Origin: Methylomarinum sp964442675
Lineage (GTDB): Bacteria; Pseudomonadota; Gammaproteobacteria; Methylococcales; Methylomonadaceae
Length of the DNA: 24,689 bases
NCBI GenBank assembly: GCA_964442675.1
Contig: CAYUAE010000011.1
Location: 1 to 24,689 of the forward strand
Direction: 5' to 3'
Made by a program: the position numbers and the translations under genes
Notes under the pieces: model-generated
Database searches by the model: none
What the model saw: only the letters and a program-made list of their open reading frames with translations
Told to the model about the DNA's origin: nothing
Shown: positions 7,964 through 15,654 of the stretch, piece after piece
Layout of the letters: each line of letters starts with the position of its first letter
How positions within the stretch are numbered: the stretch's first letter is position 1

Positions 7964-8503
7964 ATGTACAGACTCAATGATTTTAAATCTTACTTTTTGA
8001 AAACAGCCCTCGGCGTAATTATAGGGCTGATTGGCTTATTTACCCAGTCTGCTGGAGCTGAATCGAAGGCGATCGATAATGCCTGGAAGCTTAAGCCCCT
8101 TGTGTTGAATGATTTACAAGGCAAGTCGCATAATCTTTACGACTGGCATGGCAAGGTCATTTTATTGAATTTCTGGGCGACCTGGTGCGGGCCATGCCAG
8201 GTAGAGATTCCAGATTTGATACGCTGGCAACGTGATTACGCAGGCAAAGGCCTTCAGGTTGTCAGCGTAGGGCTGGATGAGGTTCGGAAACTGAAAAACT
8301 TTGCCCGCACCGTCGGCATCAACTACCCGGTTTTACAGGCCGACCCGGAACAGCAATATAGCCTGCTACGGCAATGGGGCGATCCGTTTGGCGTGCTGCC
8401 CTTCAGTGTTGTGATTGGACAAGACGGGCATTTGATTTTTATGCAGCAAGGTGTTTTCAGACAGGAGGCGTTTGACCTTTTTGTGAAGCCATTGCTTGAT
8501 TAG
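7964..8503 (+). CDS. TlpA-type periplasmic thiol-disulfide oxidoreductase
   Basis: Thioredoxin-fold protein of the TlpA/ResA group, acting on periplasmic cysteines. The 179-residue product has an N-terminal hydrophobic segment (about 13-27) followed by SAGAES, a likely signal peptide or anchor. The active site is WATWCGPC (Cys75 and Cys78) and the cis-proline is in GVLPFSVVI (Pro146). It is divergent from the pump-soxYZ operon and precedes a secreted two-cysteine protein. Sox clusters often carry thioredoxins (SoxS or SoxW types) that keep the SoxY cysteine reduced, so a similar job here is attractive but unproven; cytochrome c maturation is an alternative. No Shine-Dalgarno is visible before the ATG, and there is no other in-frame ATG near the N-terminus. 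Confidence 0.88.
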   Translation: MYRLNDFKSYFLKTALGVIIGLIGLFTQSAGAESKAIDNAWKLKPLVLNDLQGKSHNLYDWHGKVILLNFWATWCGPCQVEIPDLIRWQRDYAGKGLQVVSVGLDEVRKLKNFARTVGINYPVLQADPEQQYSLLRQWGDPFGVLPFSVVIGQDGHLIFMQQGVFRQEAFDLFVKPLLD

Positions 8504-8552
8504 TTCAGTACCGCTTTCATAAGGGGCTGCAACTGTCTGAAAATAAGAAACT

Positions 8553-8583
8553 TTGGACGCTTGTCGGCAAATTCGCGTAAAAT
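8553..8583 (+). promoter_or_regulatory. Possible promoter of the secreted protein-DUF2760-Hsp70 operon
   Basis: TTGGAC at 8553-8558 and TAAAAT at 8578-8583 resemble sigma-70 boxes, but the 19-bp spacing is long. It lies 37 bp upstream of the next start codon. I see no strong terminator after the tlpA-like gene, so read-through is also possible. Confidence 0.3.
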
Positions 8584-8620
8584 TAAATGCTTGAATATCC
8601 ATAAATTATGAGGGGATGTT

Positions 8621-9004
8621 ATGAAAAAGTTTTTAATGTGTGTTGTGTTGAGTGTAGGATTCAGCGCACTTGGCTATGCCAATGAGAGTGAGTGGGATGG
8701 GTCTGTACTGGATGATGCCACAATCAAAAAAATTCAAGGTGCGCAGTTTAACTATAAAAGCTGTGTTGCCAAAGAAATGCAAAAGAAAGGCTATGCCAGT
8801 ATCGAGAGCAGAACGGCGACAGGCGCCATCATTAAACAATGTGAGCCGGTGTTGGCCGATATGCGGAAAGTTTATCTGGAGGCAAAAGTACCTGCCGTCA
8901 TCGCCGACCGGCATTTGAAAACTATGCGGATTAAATTAACGCGGCGATTGTTGAAGCAGTTGATGTATCAGGAAGCGGCAAAAGCGGCGGGAAATATTAA
9001 GTAA
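8621..9004 (+). CDS. Small secreted protein of unknown function with two cysteines
   Basis: I do not recognise a family. The 127-residue product has a clear Sec signal peptide (MKKFLMCVVLSVGFSALGYA, cleavage after residue 20). The mature chain is about 107 residues, charged and probably helical, with exactly two cysteines (48 and 74) that could form one disulfide. A strong ribosome site (GAGGGG) precedes the ATG. It sits between a periplasmic thiol oxidoreductase and the DUF2760-Hsp70 pair, with only 11 nt to the DUF2760 gene, so it is probably co-transcribed with them. The lysine- and arginine-rich C-terminal half (MRIKLTRRLLKQLMYQEAAK) may bind a partner or membrane. It is a real gene judging by signal peptide, ribosome site and spacing; the function is open. 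Confidence 0.8.
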   Translation: MKKFLMCVVLSVGFSALGYANESEWDGSVLDDATIKKIQGAQFNYKSCVAKEMQKKGYASIESRTATGAIIKQCEPVLADMRKVYLEAKVPAVIADRHLKTMRIKLTRRLLKQLMYQEAAKAAGNIK

Positions 9005-9015
9005 GGAATGAAGAA

Positions 9016-9699
9016 ATGAATAATGTTTATAGCATTGATTTGTCACTGCGACCGACAACCTTTGATTTGTGGCATGTTTGTTTGGCGGCAACGGTAGTTT
9101 TGTTGGCCTTTATTCTGATTGCGGTATTGTTGTCGGTGCTAATAGGTCACAGACGCTGTGTTAAAAAAGCAGAGCAAGCGCGTCAGCAAATGGCGGAGAG
9201 AGAACCTGAAACTAAAGTGGTTGAAAAAATTGTTGAAGTTGAAAAGGTGGTTGAGGTTCCGGTCGAAAAGATAGTCGAAGTGCCAGGGCCTGCGCCAGAG
9301 CCTGTTGTACTGAAAGAAGCGACACCCGAGGCAGCGTTACAATTGCTGGGGATGTTGCAAAAAGAAGCGCGTTTTATCGATTTTATCAATGAAGATGTCA
9401 GTCAATATGGGGATGCCGATGTTGGTGTTGCCGCTCGGGTGGTTCATGAAGGCTGTAAAAAAGTGATTGATGAGCATTTTAGTCTGACCGCAATCCGCCA
9501 GGAAACAGAAGGCAGTAAAGTGACGTTGACTGAAGGGTTTAATTCGGCCGAGATTCGTTTGACAGGGAATATTGTCGGCAAACCGCCTTTTACCGGCACA
9601 TTGATTCATAAAGGCTGGCGTGTTACCGAATATCATTTGCCGAAATTAACAGAAAAACATGACCCGAAAATTATTGCCCCGGCTGAGGTTGAGTTATGA
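9016..9699 (+). CDS. DUF2760 protein, membrane-anchored partner of Hsp70
   Basis: The C-terminal part (about residues 104-215) matches DUF2760, a domain I know mainly from genes next to non-canonical Hsp70s; recognisable blocks are ALQLLGMLQKEARFIDFI, VHEGCKKVIDEHF and LTGNIVGKPPFTGTLIHKGW. The N-terminus carries one membrane helix (about 21-43) followed by HRRCVKK, so by the positive-inside rule the domain faces the cytoplasm. Residues 69-90 form a Val-Glu-Lys repeat of the VEKIVEVE type, a probable rigid linker, followed by a Pro-rich stretch. A ribosome site AAGGAA lies upstream, and its stop overlaps the Hsp70 start by 4 nt. The biochemical role is unknown. The layout suggests it tethers the Hsp70 to the inner membrane (inference). 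Confidence 0.88.
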   Translation: MNNVYSIDLSLRPTTFDLWHVCLAATVVLLAFILIAVLLSVLIGHRRCVKKAEQARQQMAEREPETKVVEKIVEVEKVVEVPVEKIVEVPGPAPEPVVLKEATPEAALQLLGMLQKEARFIDFINEDVSQYGDADVGVAARVVHEGCKKVIDEHFSLTAIRQETEGSKVTLTEGFNSAEIRLTGNIVGKPPFTGTLIHKGWRVTEYHLPKLTEKHDPKIIAPAEVEL

Positions 9700-11636
9700 G
9701 TGAGTTATTTGGACATGCCACTAACCCGGATGACGCAGATAACAATCATTCGTCTGAGTCGCAAAACCATGAAACGGAAGCGCATAACGATTCCGAAGGC
9801 CCGCGCTATTCAGTCGGTATAGACCTGGGAACGACGCACAGCGTCTTGTCCTATGTCGATTTGCATCAATCCGACGATGAAGTTGTGCAGGACGTTATGG
9901 CGGTTCCGCAATTGATTGCGCCAGGTGAAGTTGAAGAAAGAGAGCAACTGCCTTCATTTATCTATTTGCCCCATGAGGCGGAGATTTCCGAGGGCGAAAC
10001 GGCATTGCCGTGGACTGAAAAACCAGACTTTCTGGTGGGTGAAATTGCCCGTAATCTGGGTGGGAAAACACCGATTCGTCTGGTGGCCAGTGCAAAAAGC
10101 TGGCTGTGTCATGCGGGCGTAGATTGTAAGCAAGCAATTTTGCCAGCCGATGCGCCGGACGAAGTGGAAAAAGTATCACCATTTCAAGCAACTCAGGCCT
10201 ATTTGCAGCATCTGGTGGATGCCTGGACCTATAAACACCCCGATGCCGATTTGGCTGCGCAAGATGTCACGATCACGGTTCCGGCTTCATTTGACCCGGC
10301 TGCGCGTGAACTAACGGCTGAAGCTGCGCGCTCAGTAGGATTGAATCAGGCTATTTTGTTGGAGGAGCCGCAATCGGCACTGTATAGCTGGATTGAAAAC
10401 AGCGAAGGCGACTGGCGTAATCATGTCAATGTCGGCGATATTATTCTGGTTGTCGATATTGGTGGTGGAACGACCGATTTATCCTTGATCGCTGTGACCG
10501 ATCAGGAGGGTAATCTGGAGCTTAACCGTGTTGCTGTCGGCGACCATATTCTGTTAGGTGGGGATAATATGGATTTGGCTTTGGCCTATGCGGTTAAAGC
10601 CAAGCTCGAGAAAGACAGTGGTAAGCGATTGGAGGCCTGGCAGGTTCAATCTTTGACCCATGCGTGCCGTGATGCAAAAGAAAAACTGTTTAATGAGCCT
10701 GAGCTGGATCATATTCCCCTGGTCGTTGCCAATCGTGGCTCATCGTTAATCGGTGGCAGCCTCAGGACTGAGTTGACGCGGGATGAGTTAAATCAGATTC
10801 TGGTCGAGGGATTTCTACCTGAAGTCCCTGTTTCGGAAAAGCCGATTTCACGGCCACGATCAGGGCTACGATCTCAAGGCTTGCCGTATGCGCAAGATGC
10901 GGGCATTACCCGTCATTTGGCGGCGTTTTTAACCAAGCAGGTCGCGGCAACCGATGAACTGGATGATATAAAATTACCGGAAAATGCGTCATTTTTACAT
11001 CCTAGTGCGGTGCTGTTTAATGGTGGTGTGTTAAAGGCACAGGTTTTGGCTGATCGTCTGATGGCGATTATCAATAGCTGGCTGCAAGCCGAACAGGCAC
11101 CGGATGCACGATTGTTACAAGGCGCCGACCTGGATCTGGCGGTCGCCCGAGGCGCGGCTTATTATGGCTTTGTTCGTAAAGGCAAAGGTGTCCGTATTAA
11201 AGGTGGTACTGCGGCATCCTATTATGTCGGTGTCGAAAGCGCTATGCCGGCCGTTCCCGGCATGCCACCGGAAATAGAAGCGTTGTGTATTGCGCCATTC
11301 GGAATGGAAGAGGGGACCGAAGAAGCATTGCCTGATGATGTGTTTGGTCTGGTGGTTGGCGAGCCAGTCAGATTCCGCTTTTTTGCCTCGAAAAGCCGGC
11401 GGGAAGATAAGGTCGGAACACGGCTGGATTTCTGGACTGAAGATGAGCTCGAAGAACTCGATGAAATCGAAATCACCTTGCCGGATGAGGGGCGAAAAGC
11501 CGGTGAAGTCGTGCCTGTTCATCTATCTGCCGCCGTGACCGAGGTAGGAACGTTGGAGTTGCACGCTGTTTCGCAGCAGGATGGTCGGCGCTGGAAAATT
11601 GAATTTGATGTTCGTGCAGGCGAAGAATCAAATTAA
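9696..11636 (+). CDS. Non-canonical Hsp70-family chaperone-like ATPase
   Basis: An actin-fold ATPase related to DnaK but not DnaK itself. The 646-residue product begins with an acidic, His- and Asn-rich extension (about residues 1-36). Then come the phosphate-1 loop GIDLGTTHS (41-49), the LLEEPQSALYSW segment, phosphate-2 VVDIGGGTTDLS (about 252-263), LPYAQDAGITRHLAAFL, and the adenosine-side motif VLFNGGVLKAQ. DLAVARGAAYYGFVR follows. The C-terminal region is a beta-rich domain with an acidic stretch (DELEELDEIEI); I see no long helical lid and no EEVD-like tail. Its start overlaps the DUF2760 stop (ATGA). Loci of this kind often carry a further, larger Hsp70-like gene downstream, but here a terminator and a tRNA follow. 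Family assignment is firm; clients are unknown. Confidence 0.93.
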   Translation: MSELFGHATNPDDADNNHSSESQNHETEAHNDSEGPRYSVGIDLGTTHSVLSYVDLHQSDDEVVQDVMAVPQLIAPGEVEEREQLPSFIYLPHEAEISEGETALPWTEKPDFLVGEIARNLGGKTPIRLVASAKSWLCHAGVDCKQAILPADAPDEVEKVSPFQATQAYLQHLVDAWTYKHPDADLAAQDVTITVPASFDPAARELTAEAARSVGLNQAILLEEPQSALYSWIENSEGDWRNHVNVGDIILVVDIGGGTTDLSLIAVTDQEGNLELNRVAVGDHILLGGDNMDLALAYAVKAKLEKDSGKRLEAWQVQSLTHACRDAKEKLFNEPELDHIPLVVANRGSSLIGGSLRTELTRDELNQILVEGFLPEVPVSEKPISRPRSGLRSQGLPYAQDAGITRHLAAFLTKQVAATDELDDIKLPENASFLHPSAVLFNGGVLKAQVLADRLMAIINSWLQAEQAPDARLLQGADLDLAVARGAAYYGFVRKGKGVRIKGGTAASYYVGVESAMPAVPGMPPEIEALCIAPFGMEEGTEEALPDDVFGLVVGEPVRFRFFASKSRREDKVGTRLDFWTEDELEELDEIEITLPDEGRKAGEVVPVHLSAAVTEVGTLELHAVSQQDGRRWKIEFDVRAGEESN

Positions 11637-11759
11637 CCTGGTTGGGTTATACAATGACAACTGAGTGACTGGCGTAAATAAAAAAATTCGATAGTTTTTA
11701 TATTTACTTATTTATCAATGTCTTATTGTTTGTTATTGGTGAAACTGGGTTGAATGATG

Positions 11760-11792
11760 ATCCCCGGCCCTATCATCGTCGGGGATTTTTTT
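11760..11792 (+). terminator. Rho-independent terminator after the Hsp70 operon
   Basis: ATCCCCG at 11760-11766 pairs with CGGGGAT at 11780-11786, with a 13-base loop, followed by a run of seven Ts (11786-11792). It ends the operon about 125 bp after the Hsp70 stop. The rest of 11637-11855 is AT-rich and shows no gene. Confidence 0.85.
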
Positions 11793-11803
11793 AAGTGCAT
11801 TAC

Positions 11804-11832
11804 TGGACTGAATGAATAAAGGTCGTTATAAT
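11804..11832 (+). promoter_or_regulatory. tRNA-Phe promoter
   Basis: TGGACT at 11804-11809 and a perfect TATAAT at 11827-11832 are separated by 17 bp. They lie just upstream of the tRNA, with room for a short leader of roughly 15 nt. Confidence 0.65.
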
Positions 11833-11855
11833 GCACCGCTCTTTTGAACAAGAAA

Positions 11856-11931
<76 letters not shown>

Positions 11932-11967
11932 TCTTGTGTCTTTGATCCCCTCTTAAAAAGTATCGTC

Positions 11968-11983
11968 CACGCTTTGGAGCGTG
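11968..11983 (+). repeat. Short hairpin upstream of moaA
   Basis: CACGCT at 11968-11973 and AGCGTG at 11978-11983 form a six-pair stem with a TTGG tetraloop. It lies between tRNA-Phe and moaA and has no T-run. It may be a processing or leader structure; it does not resemble the much larger molybdenum-cofactor riboswitch. Confidence 0.35.
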
Positions 11984-12019
11984 TATGATAACTCATGTCT
12001 TGCTTTTGTTGCTCAGCCC

Positions 12020-13027
12020 ATGCAAAAAACTCATCATACAAACAGTCTGATAGACCGTTTCGGTCGGCACGTTAATTATTTACGTGTTTCTGTAACCGAT
12101 CGTTGTGATTTTCGTTGCCAGTATTGTATGGCCGAAGATATGACGTTTTTACCGCGCGCGCAGGTCCTGACGCTAGAAGAAATTCATTTTATTTGTCAGG
12201 CTTTCGTCGAATTAGGTGTGCAAAAGATCCGGGTTACCGGTGGCGAGCCGTTGGTGCGGAAAGGTGTGCTGGGCTTATTGGATGAGCTGGGGCGCTTGAG
12301 CAAACTGAATGAACTGGTGCTGACGACTAATGGCTCGAAGCTTGGGCAAATGGCCGCAACGATTAAAAATGCAGGGGTCAGTCGCGTCAATATCAGCCTG
12401 GATACCCTGGATAAGGAAAAATTTAAAATTCTGACGCGGACGGGTAACCTGGAGACTGTTTTGCAGGGCATAGATGCGGCGGTACGGGCCGGTTTTGAGC
12501 GGGTCAAAATCAATGCTGTCGTGCTGAAAAATCGTAACCATGCCGAAGTGACCGATTTGGTTCAATTTGCTGTGGATAAAGGTATTGATATTAGTTTTAT
12601 CGAGGAAATGCCGTTAGGTGTCATCAATAGTCACGACCGCGCCGATGTTTTTTATCCGAGCCATTTAATCCGCCAGGATTTGGCGGCCCGTTTTACATTG
12701 ACTCAGGTTCAAGACAAAACCGGTGGGCCGTCGGTTTATTACCGGGTGGAGGGATCAAACACACGGGTGGGATTCATTTCACCACATAGCGCCAATTTTT
12801 GCAGTCAGTGTAATCGTGTCCGCTTGACGGCCGAAGGTCGCTTGTTGTTATGTCTGGGAAATGAGCATTCAGTGGATTTGAAGCAGGTGGTGCGCGCATT
12901 TCCGGGCGATATGAATAAGCTCAAGCAGGTGATTATCGATGCCATGCAGATCAAGCCTGAGAAACACGAATTCAATTTACAGGAACAGCCTATCATTTTG
13001 CGGCATATGAATTCCACCGGTGGCTGA
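12020..13027 (+). CDS. moaA: GTP 3',8-cyclase MoaA (radical SAM)
   Basis: First enzyme of molybdenum cofactor synthesis; it rearranges GTP to 3',8-cyclo-dihydro-GTP, which MoaC then converts to cyclic pyranopterin monophosphate. The radical-SAM cluster motif is CDFRCQYC (Cys29, 33 and 36), followed by VTGGEPLVR. A second cluster motif, CSQC with a third cysteine 13 residues on, lies in the C-terminal third, and the protein ends in the Gly-Gly tail needed for activity. I chose the ATG at 12020 (335 residues), because it puts the usual short leader before IDRFGRHVNYLRVSVTDRC. An in-frame GTG at 11981 would add 13 residues but has no properly spaced ribosome site. It stands alone; its pathway partner moeA lies about 11 kb away on the other strand, and other moa genes are absent. 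Confidence 0.96.
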   Translation: MQKTHHTNSLIDRFGRHVNYLRVSVTDRCDFRCQYCMAEDMTFLPRAQVLTLEEIHFICQAFVELGVQKIRVTGGEPLVRKGVLGLLDELGRLSKLNELVLTTNGSKLGQMAATIKNAGVSRVNISLDTLDKEKFKILTRTGNLETVLQGIDAAVRAGFERVKINAVVLKNRNHAEVTDLVQFAVDKGIDISFIEEMPLGVINSHDRADVFYPSHLIRQDLAARFTLTQVQDKTGGPSVYYRVEGSNTRVGFISPHSANFCSQCNRVRLTAEGRLLLCLGNEHSVDLKQVVRAFPGDMNKLKQVIIDAMQIKPEKHEFNLQEQPIILRHMNSTGG

Positions 13028-13109
13028 ACTTAGGTTCTGCTGCAATATCCAAGTCAAGCTGGGCGCTTGTGCTCAATATAATTGTCGTCAAATTTTAACG
13101 TTAACGATC

Positions 13110-13138
13110 TTTAAAAATGTTAAAATAGGTCGTTTAAT
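13110..13138 (+). promoter_or_regulatory. Possible pyrG promoter
   Basis: TTTAAA at 13110-13115 and TTTAAT at 13133-13138 are 17 bp apart and lie 35 bp before the pyrG start. The surrounding 146-bp spacer is AT-rich with an overlapping TTAACG repeat at 13095-13106. The match is moderate. Confidence 0.35.
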
Positions 13139-13173
13139 CTCGCATTCATGATTTATTGGGATAAGCACTTTTC

Positions 13174-14811
13174 ATGACAAAATATATTTTTATTACGGGG
13201 GGCGTCGTCTCGTCACTCGGTAAAGGGATTGCCGCTTCATCATTGGCTGCAATTCTGGAAGAGCGTGGTCTTAAGGTTACAATGACTAAATTGGATCCTT
13301 ATATCAATGTCGATCCAGGGACGATGAGCCCGTTTCAGCATGGCGAAGTGTTTGTGACGGAGGATGGTGCGGAAACCGATCTGGATTTAGGGCATTACGA
13401 GCGGTTTTTGAAGACCACCATGTCCAAAAAGAACAACTTCACCACCGGTCAGGTTTATGAAGAAGTTTTGCGCAAGGAACGCAAGGGCGAGTATTTAGGC
13501 GCGACGGTTCAAGTTATTCCGCATATTACCGATGAAATAAAGCGCAGGGTTTATGCCAGTGCTGAAGATATGGATGTGGCGATTATTGAGGTCGGTGGTA
13601 CGGTAGGTGATATTGAATCATTGCCGTTTCTGGAAACGATACGCCAGATTGGTGTCGAACTCGGTCATGAGCGGGCTATTTTTATTCATTTAACCCTGGT
13701 TCCCTATATTCGCTCGGCCGGTGAGATCAAAACCAAGCCGACTCAGCATTCAGTAAAAGAATTGCGCACCATCGGTATTCAGCCAGATATTCTGATTTGT
13801 CGATCTGAGCAACCTATCCCCGCCAGCGAGCGCTCTAAAATTGCCTTGTTTACCAATGTAAACGAGCGTGCCGTTATTTCGGCGATTGATGCCGATACGA
13901 TTTATCGCATTCCACTGTTGTTGAACGAGCAGGGGCTCGATGACATCGTGGTGGAAAAACTACGCCTGGATGTCCCTAAAGCCGATTTGTCTGAATGGCA
14001 GCGCGTGGTCGATGCGCTGACGCACCCGGTCGATGTGGTCAATATTGCGATTGTGGGCAAATATGTTGACCATGTTGATGCCTATAAATCGTTGAACGAG
14101 GCATTGATTCACGCCGGCATTCATACGCGGCATAAAGTTAATATTCAATATATCGATTCAGAAGCCATTGAGGAACAGGGCGTTGGCGCTTTAAAAGATC
14201 TCGATGCTATTCTGGTGCCGGGTGGCTTTGGTGAGCGTGGTGTGGAAGGTAAAATTGCCAGCGTACGCTATGCTCGGGAAAACAATATTCCTTATTTAGG
14301 GATTTGTTTGGGTATGCAGTCAGCTGTGATTGAGTTTGCCCGCAATGTGGCCGGGCTCGAGGGGGCTCATAGCACCGAATTTGTCCCGGATGCCCTGCAC
14401 CCTGTCATTGGCCTGATTACCGAATGGCAGGATCAGCAAGGGCGTGTCGAAGTGCGTACAGAAAACTCTAACCTGGGCGGAACCATGCGACTGGGCGCAC
14501 AAAAATGTCGCTTACAGCCAGACTCCCTGGTTCATCAGGTGTATCAAAAAGATGTCATCAATGAGCGCCATCGACACCGCTATGAATTCAATAACAATTA
14601 CCTGGAACAACTGGAGCAGGCGGGGTTGCGGTTTTCCGGTAAATCGATCGATGGGCGGCTGGTTGAAGTCATCGAAATACCTGAACACCCGTGGTTTCTG
14701 GCCTGTCAGTTCCATCCGGAATTTACCTCGACACCGCGTAAAGGCCATCCGTTATTTTCCGGTTTCGTGCAGGCGGCGGCAAAATATCAACAACAAGCGA
14801 GTCAACGATGA
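13174..14811 (+). CDS. pyrG: CTP synthase
   Basis: Makes CTP from UTP, ATP and glutamine, the last step of de novo pyrimidine nucleotide synthesis; cytoplasmic. The 545-residue length matches the family. The N-terminal synthetase domain opens with TKYIFITGGVVSSLGKG and contains KLDPYINVDPGTMSPFQHGE. The C-terminal class I glutamine amidotransferase domain has the nucleophile in GICLGMQ (Cys378) and the His-Glu pair in CQFHPEF near the end. Its stop overlaps the kdsA start by 4 nt (ATGA), so the two are translated together. Nothing looks damaged. Confidence 0.98.
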   Translation: MTKYIFITGGVVSSLGKGIAASSLAAILEERGLKVTMTKLDPYINVDPGTMSPFQHGEVFVTEDGAETDLDLGHYERFLKTTMSKKNNFTTGQVYEEVLRKERKGEYLGATVQVIPHITDEIKRRVYASAEDMDVAIIEVGGTVGDIESLPFLETIRQIGVELGHERAIFIHLTLVPYIRSAGEIKTKPTQHSVKELRTIGIQPDILICRSEQPIPASERSKIALFTNVNERAVISAIDADTIYRIPLLLNEQGLDDIVVEKLRLDVPKADLSEWQRVVDALTHPVDVVNIAIVGKYVDHVDAYKSLNEALIHAGIHTRHKVNIQYIDSEAIEEQGVGALKDLDAILVPGGFGERGVEGKIASVRYARENNIPYLGICLGMQSAVIEFARNVAGLEGAHSTEFVPDALHPVIGLITEWQDQQGRVEVRTENSNLGGTMRLGAQKCRLQPDSLVHQVYQKDVINERHRHRYEFNNNYLEQLEQAGLRFSGKSIDGRLVEVIEIPEHPWFLACQFHPEFTSTPRKGHPLFSGFVQAAAKYQQQASQR

Positions 14812-15641
14812 AATTATGTGGATTTGAAGCAGGCCTTGATCAGCCCTTTTTTCTGATTGCGGGCACCTGCGTGATTGAAAGTGAACAAATGACACTGGAT
14901 GTTGCAGGTAAGCTGCAAGAAATCACCCGGGAATTAGGTATTAACTTTATTTACAAATCTTCTTTCGATAAGGCAAACCGCTCTTCGCATAAGAGTTTTC
15001 GTGGGCCAGGGCTTGAAAAGGGCTTGCAGATTCTGGAAAAAGTTAAACAGCAATTACATGTGCCGGTGTTGACCGATGTGCATGAAGATACGCCACTAGA
15101 AGAAGTCGCCTCGGTTGTGGATGTCTTGCAGACGCCGGCGTTTTTATGTCGGCAGACCAATTTTATTCAGGCTGTCGCCAAACAGGGAAAGCCTGTCAAT
15201 ATCAAAAAAGGCCAGTTTATGGCGCCGTGGGATATGAAGCTGGTATCGGATAAGGCTAAAGCGGTGGGGAACGATCAGATTATGGTATGTGAACGGGGCG
15301 TCAGCTTTGGCTATAATAATCTGGTTTCTGATATGCGTTCTTTAGCGGTAATGCGTGACACGGGCTGTCCTGTCGTTTTCGATGCCACGCACTCTGTGCA
15401 ATTGCCGGGAGGGCAGGGAACCTGTTCAGGCGGTCAGCGCGAGCACGTGCCGGTTTTAGCTCGGGCGGCGATGGCGGCGGGTATTTCGGGTATTTTTATG
15501 GAAACTCATCCTGAGCCTGAAAAGGCACTGAGTGATGGCCCAAATTCCTGGCCACTGGACAGAATGAAAGAATTACTCGACGTTTTATTAACCATAGATC
15601 AGGCTGTCAAAGCCGGCAGTTTGATTGAAACAACTTTATAA
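14808..15641 (+). CDS. kdsA: KDO-8-phosphate synthase
   Basis: Condenses phosphoenolpyruvate with arabinose 5-phosphate to KDO-8-phosphate, the precursor of the KDO sugars that link lipid A to the LPS core. The 277-residue product has family blocks KSSFDKANRSSHKSFRGPG, TDVHE, CRQTNF, KKGQFMAPWDM and VVFDATHSVQLPGG. Position 21 is cysteine (IAGTCVIES), where the metal-independent E. coli enzyme has asparagine. A histidine (DATHS), a glutamate (METHPEPEK) and an aspartate 11 residues after that glutamate are also present. This is the ligand set of the metal-dependent class typified by Aquifex aeolicus. It overlaps pyrG and is followed after 13 nt by eno, a common proteobacterial order. Confidence 0.97.
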   Translation: MKLCGFEAGLDQPFFLIAGTCVIESEQMTLDVAGKLQEITRELGINFIYKSSFDKANRSSHKSFRGPGLEKGLQILEKVKQQLHVPVLTDVHEDTPLEEVASVVDVLQTPAFLCRQTNFIQAVAKQGKPVNIKKGQFMAPWDMKLVSDKAKAVGNDQIMVCERGVSFGYNNLVSDMRSLAVMRDTGCPVVFDATHSVQLPGGQGTCSGGQREHVPVLARAAMAAGISGIFMETHPEPEKALSDGPNSWPLDRMKELLDVLLTIDQAVKAGSLIETTL

Positions 15642-15654
15642 GGGCAAAAACAGC

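Noticed and set aside
9207..9286. Repetitive DNA within the DUF2760 gene as a mobile or CRISPR-like repeat
   Set aside because: It simply encodes the Val-Glu-Lys linker; the units are irregular, in frame and without spacers. No CRISPR array or insertion sequence was seen in the window.
11932..12019. Molybdenum-cofactor riboswitch before moaA
   Set aside because: Only a six-pair hairpin is present in the 88-nt leader; the large conserved Moco fold is not recognisable.
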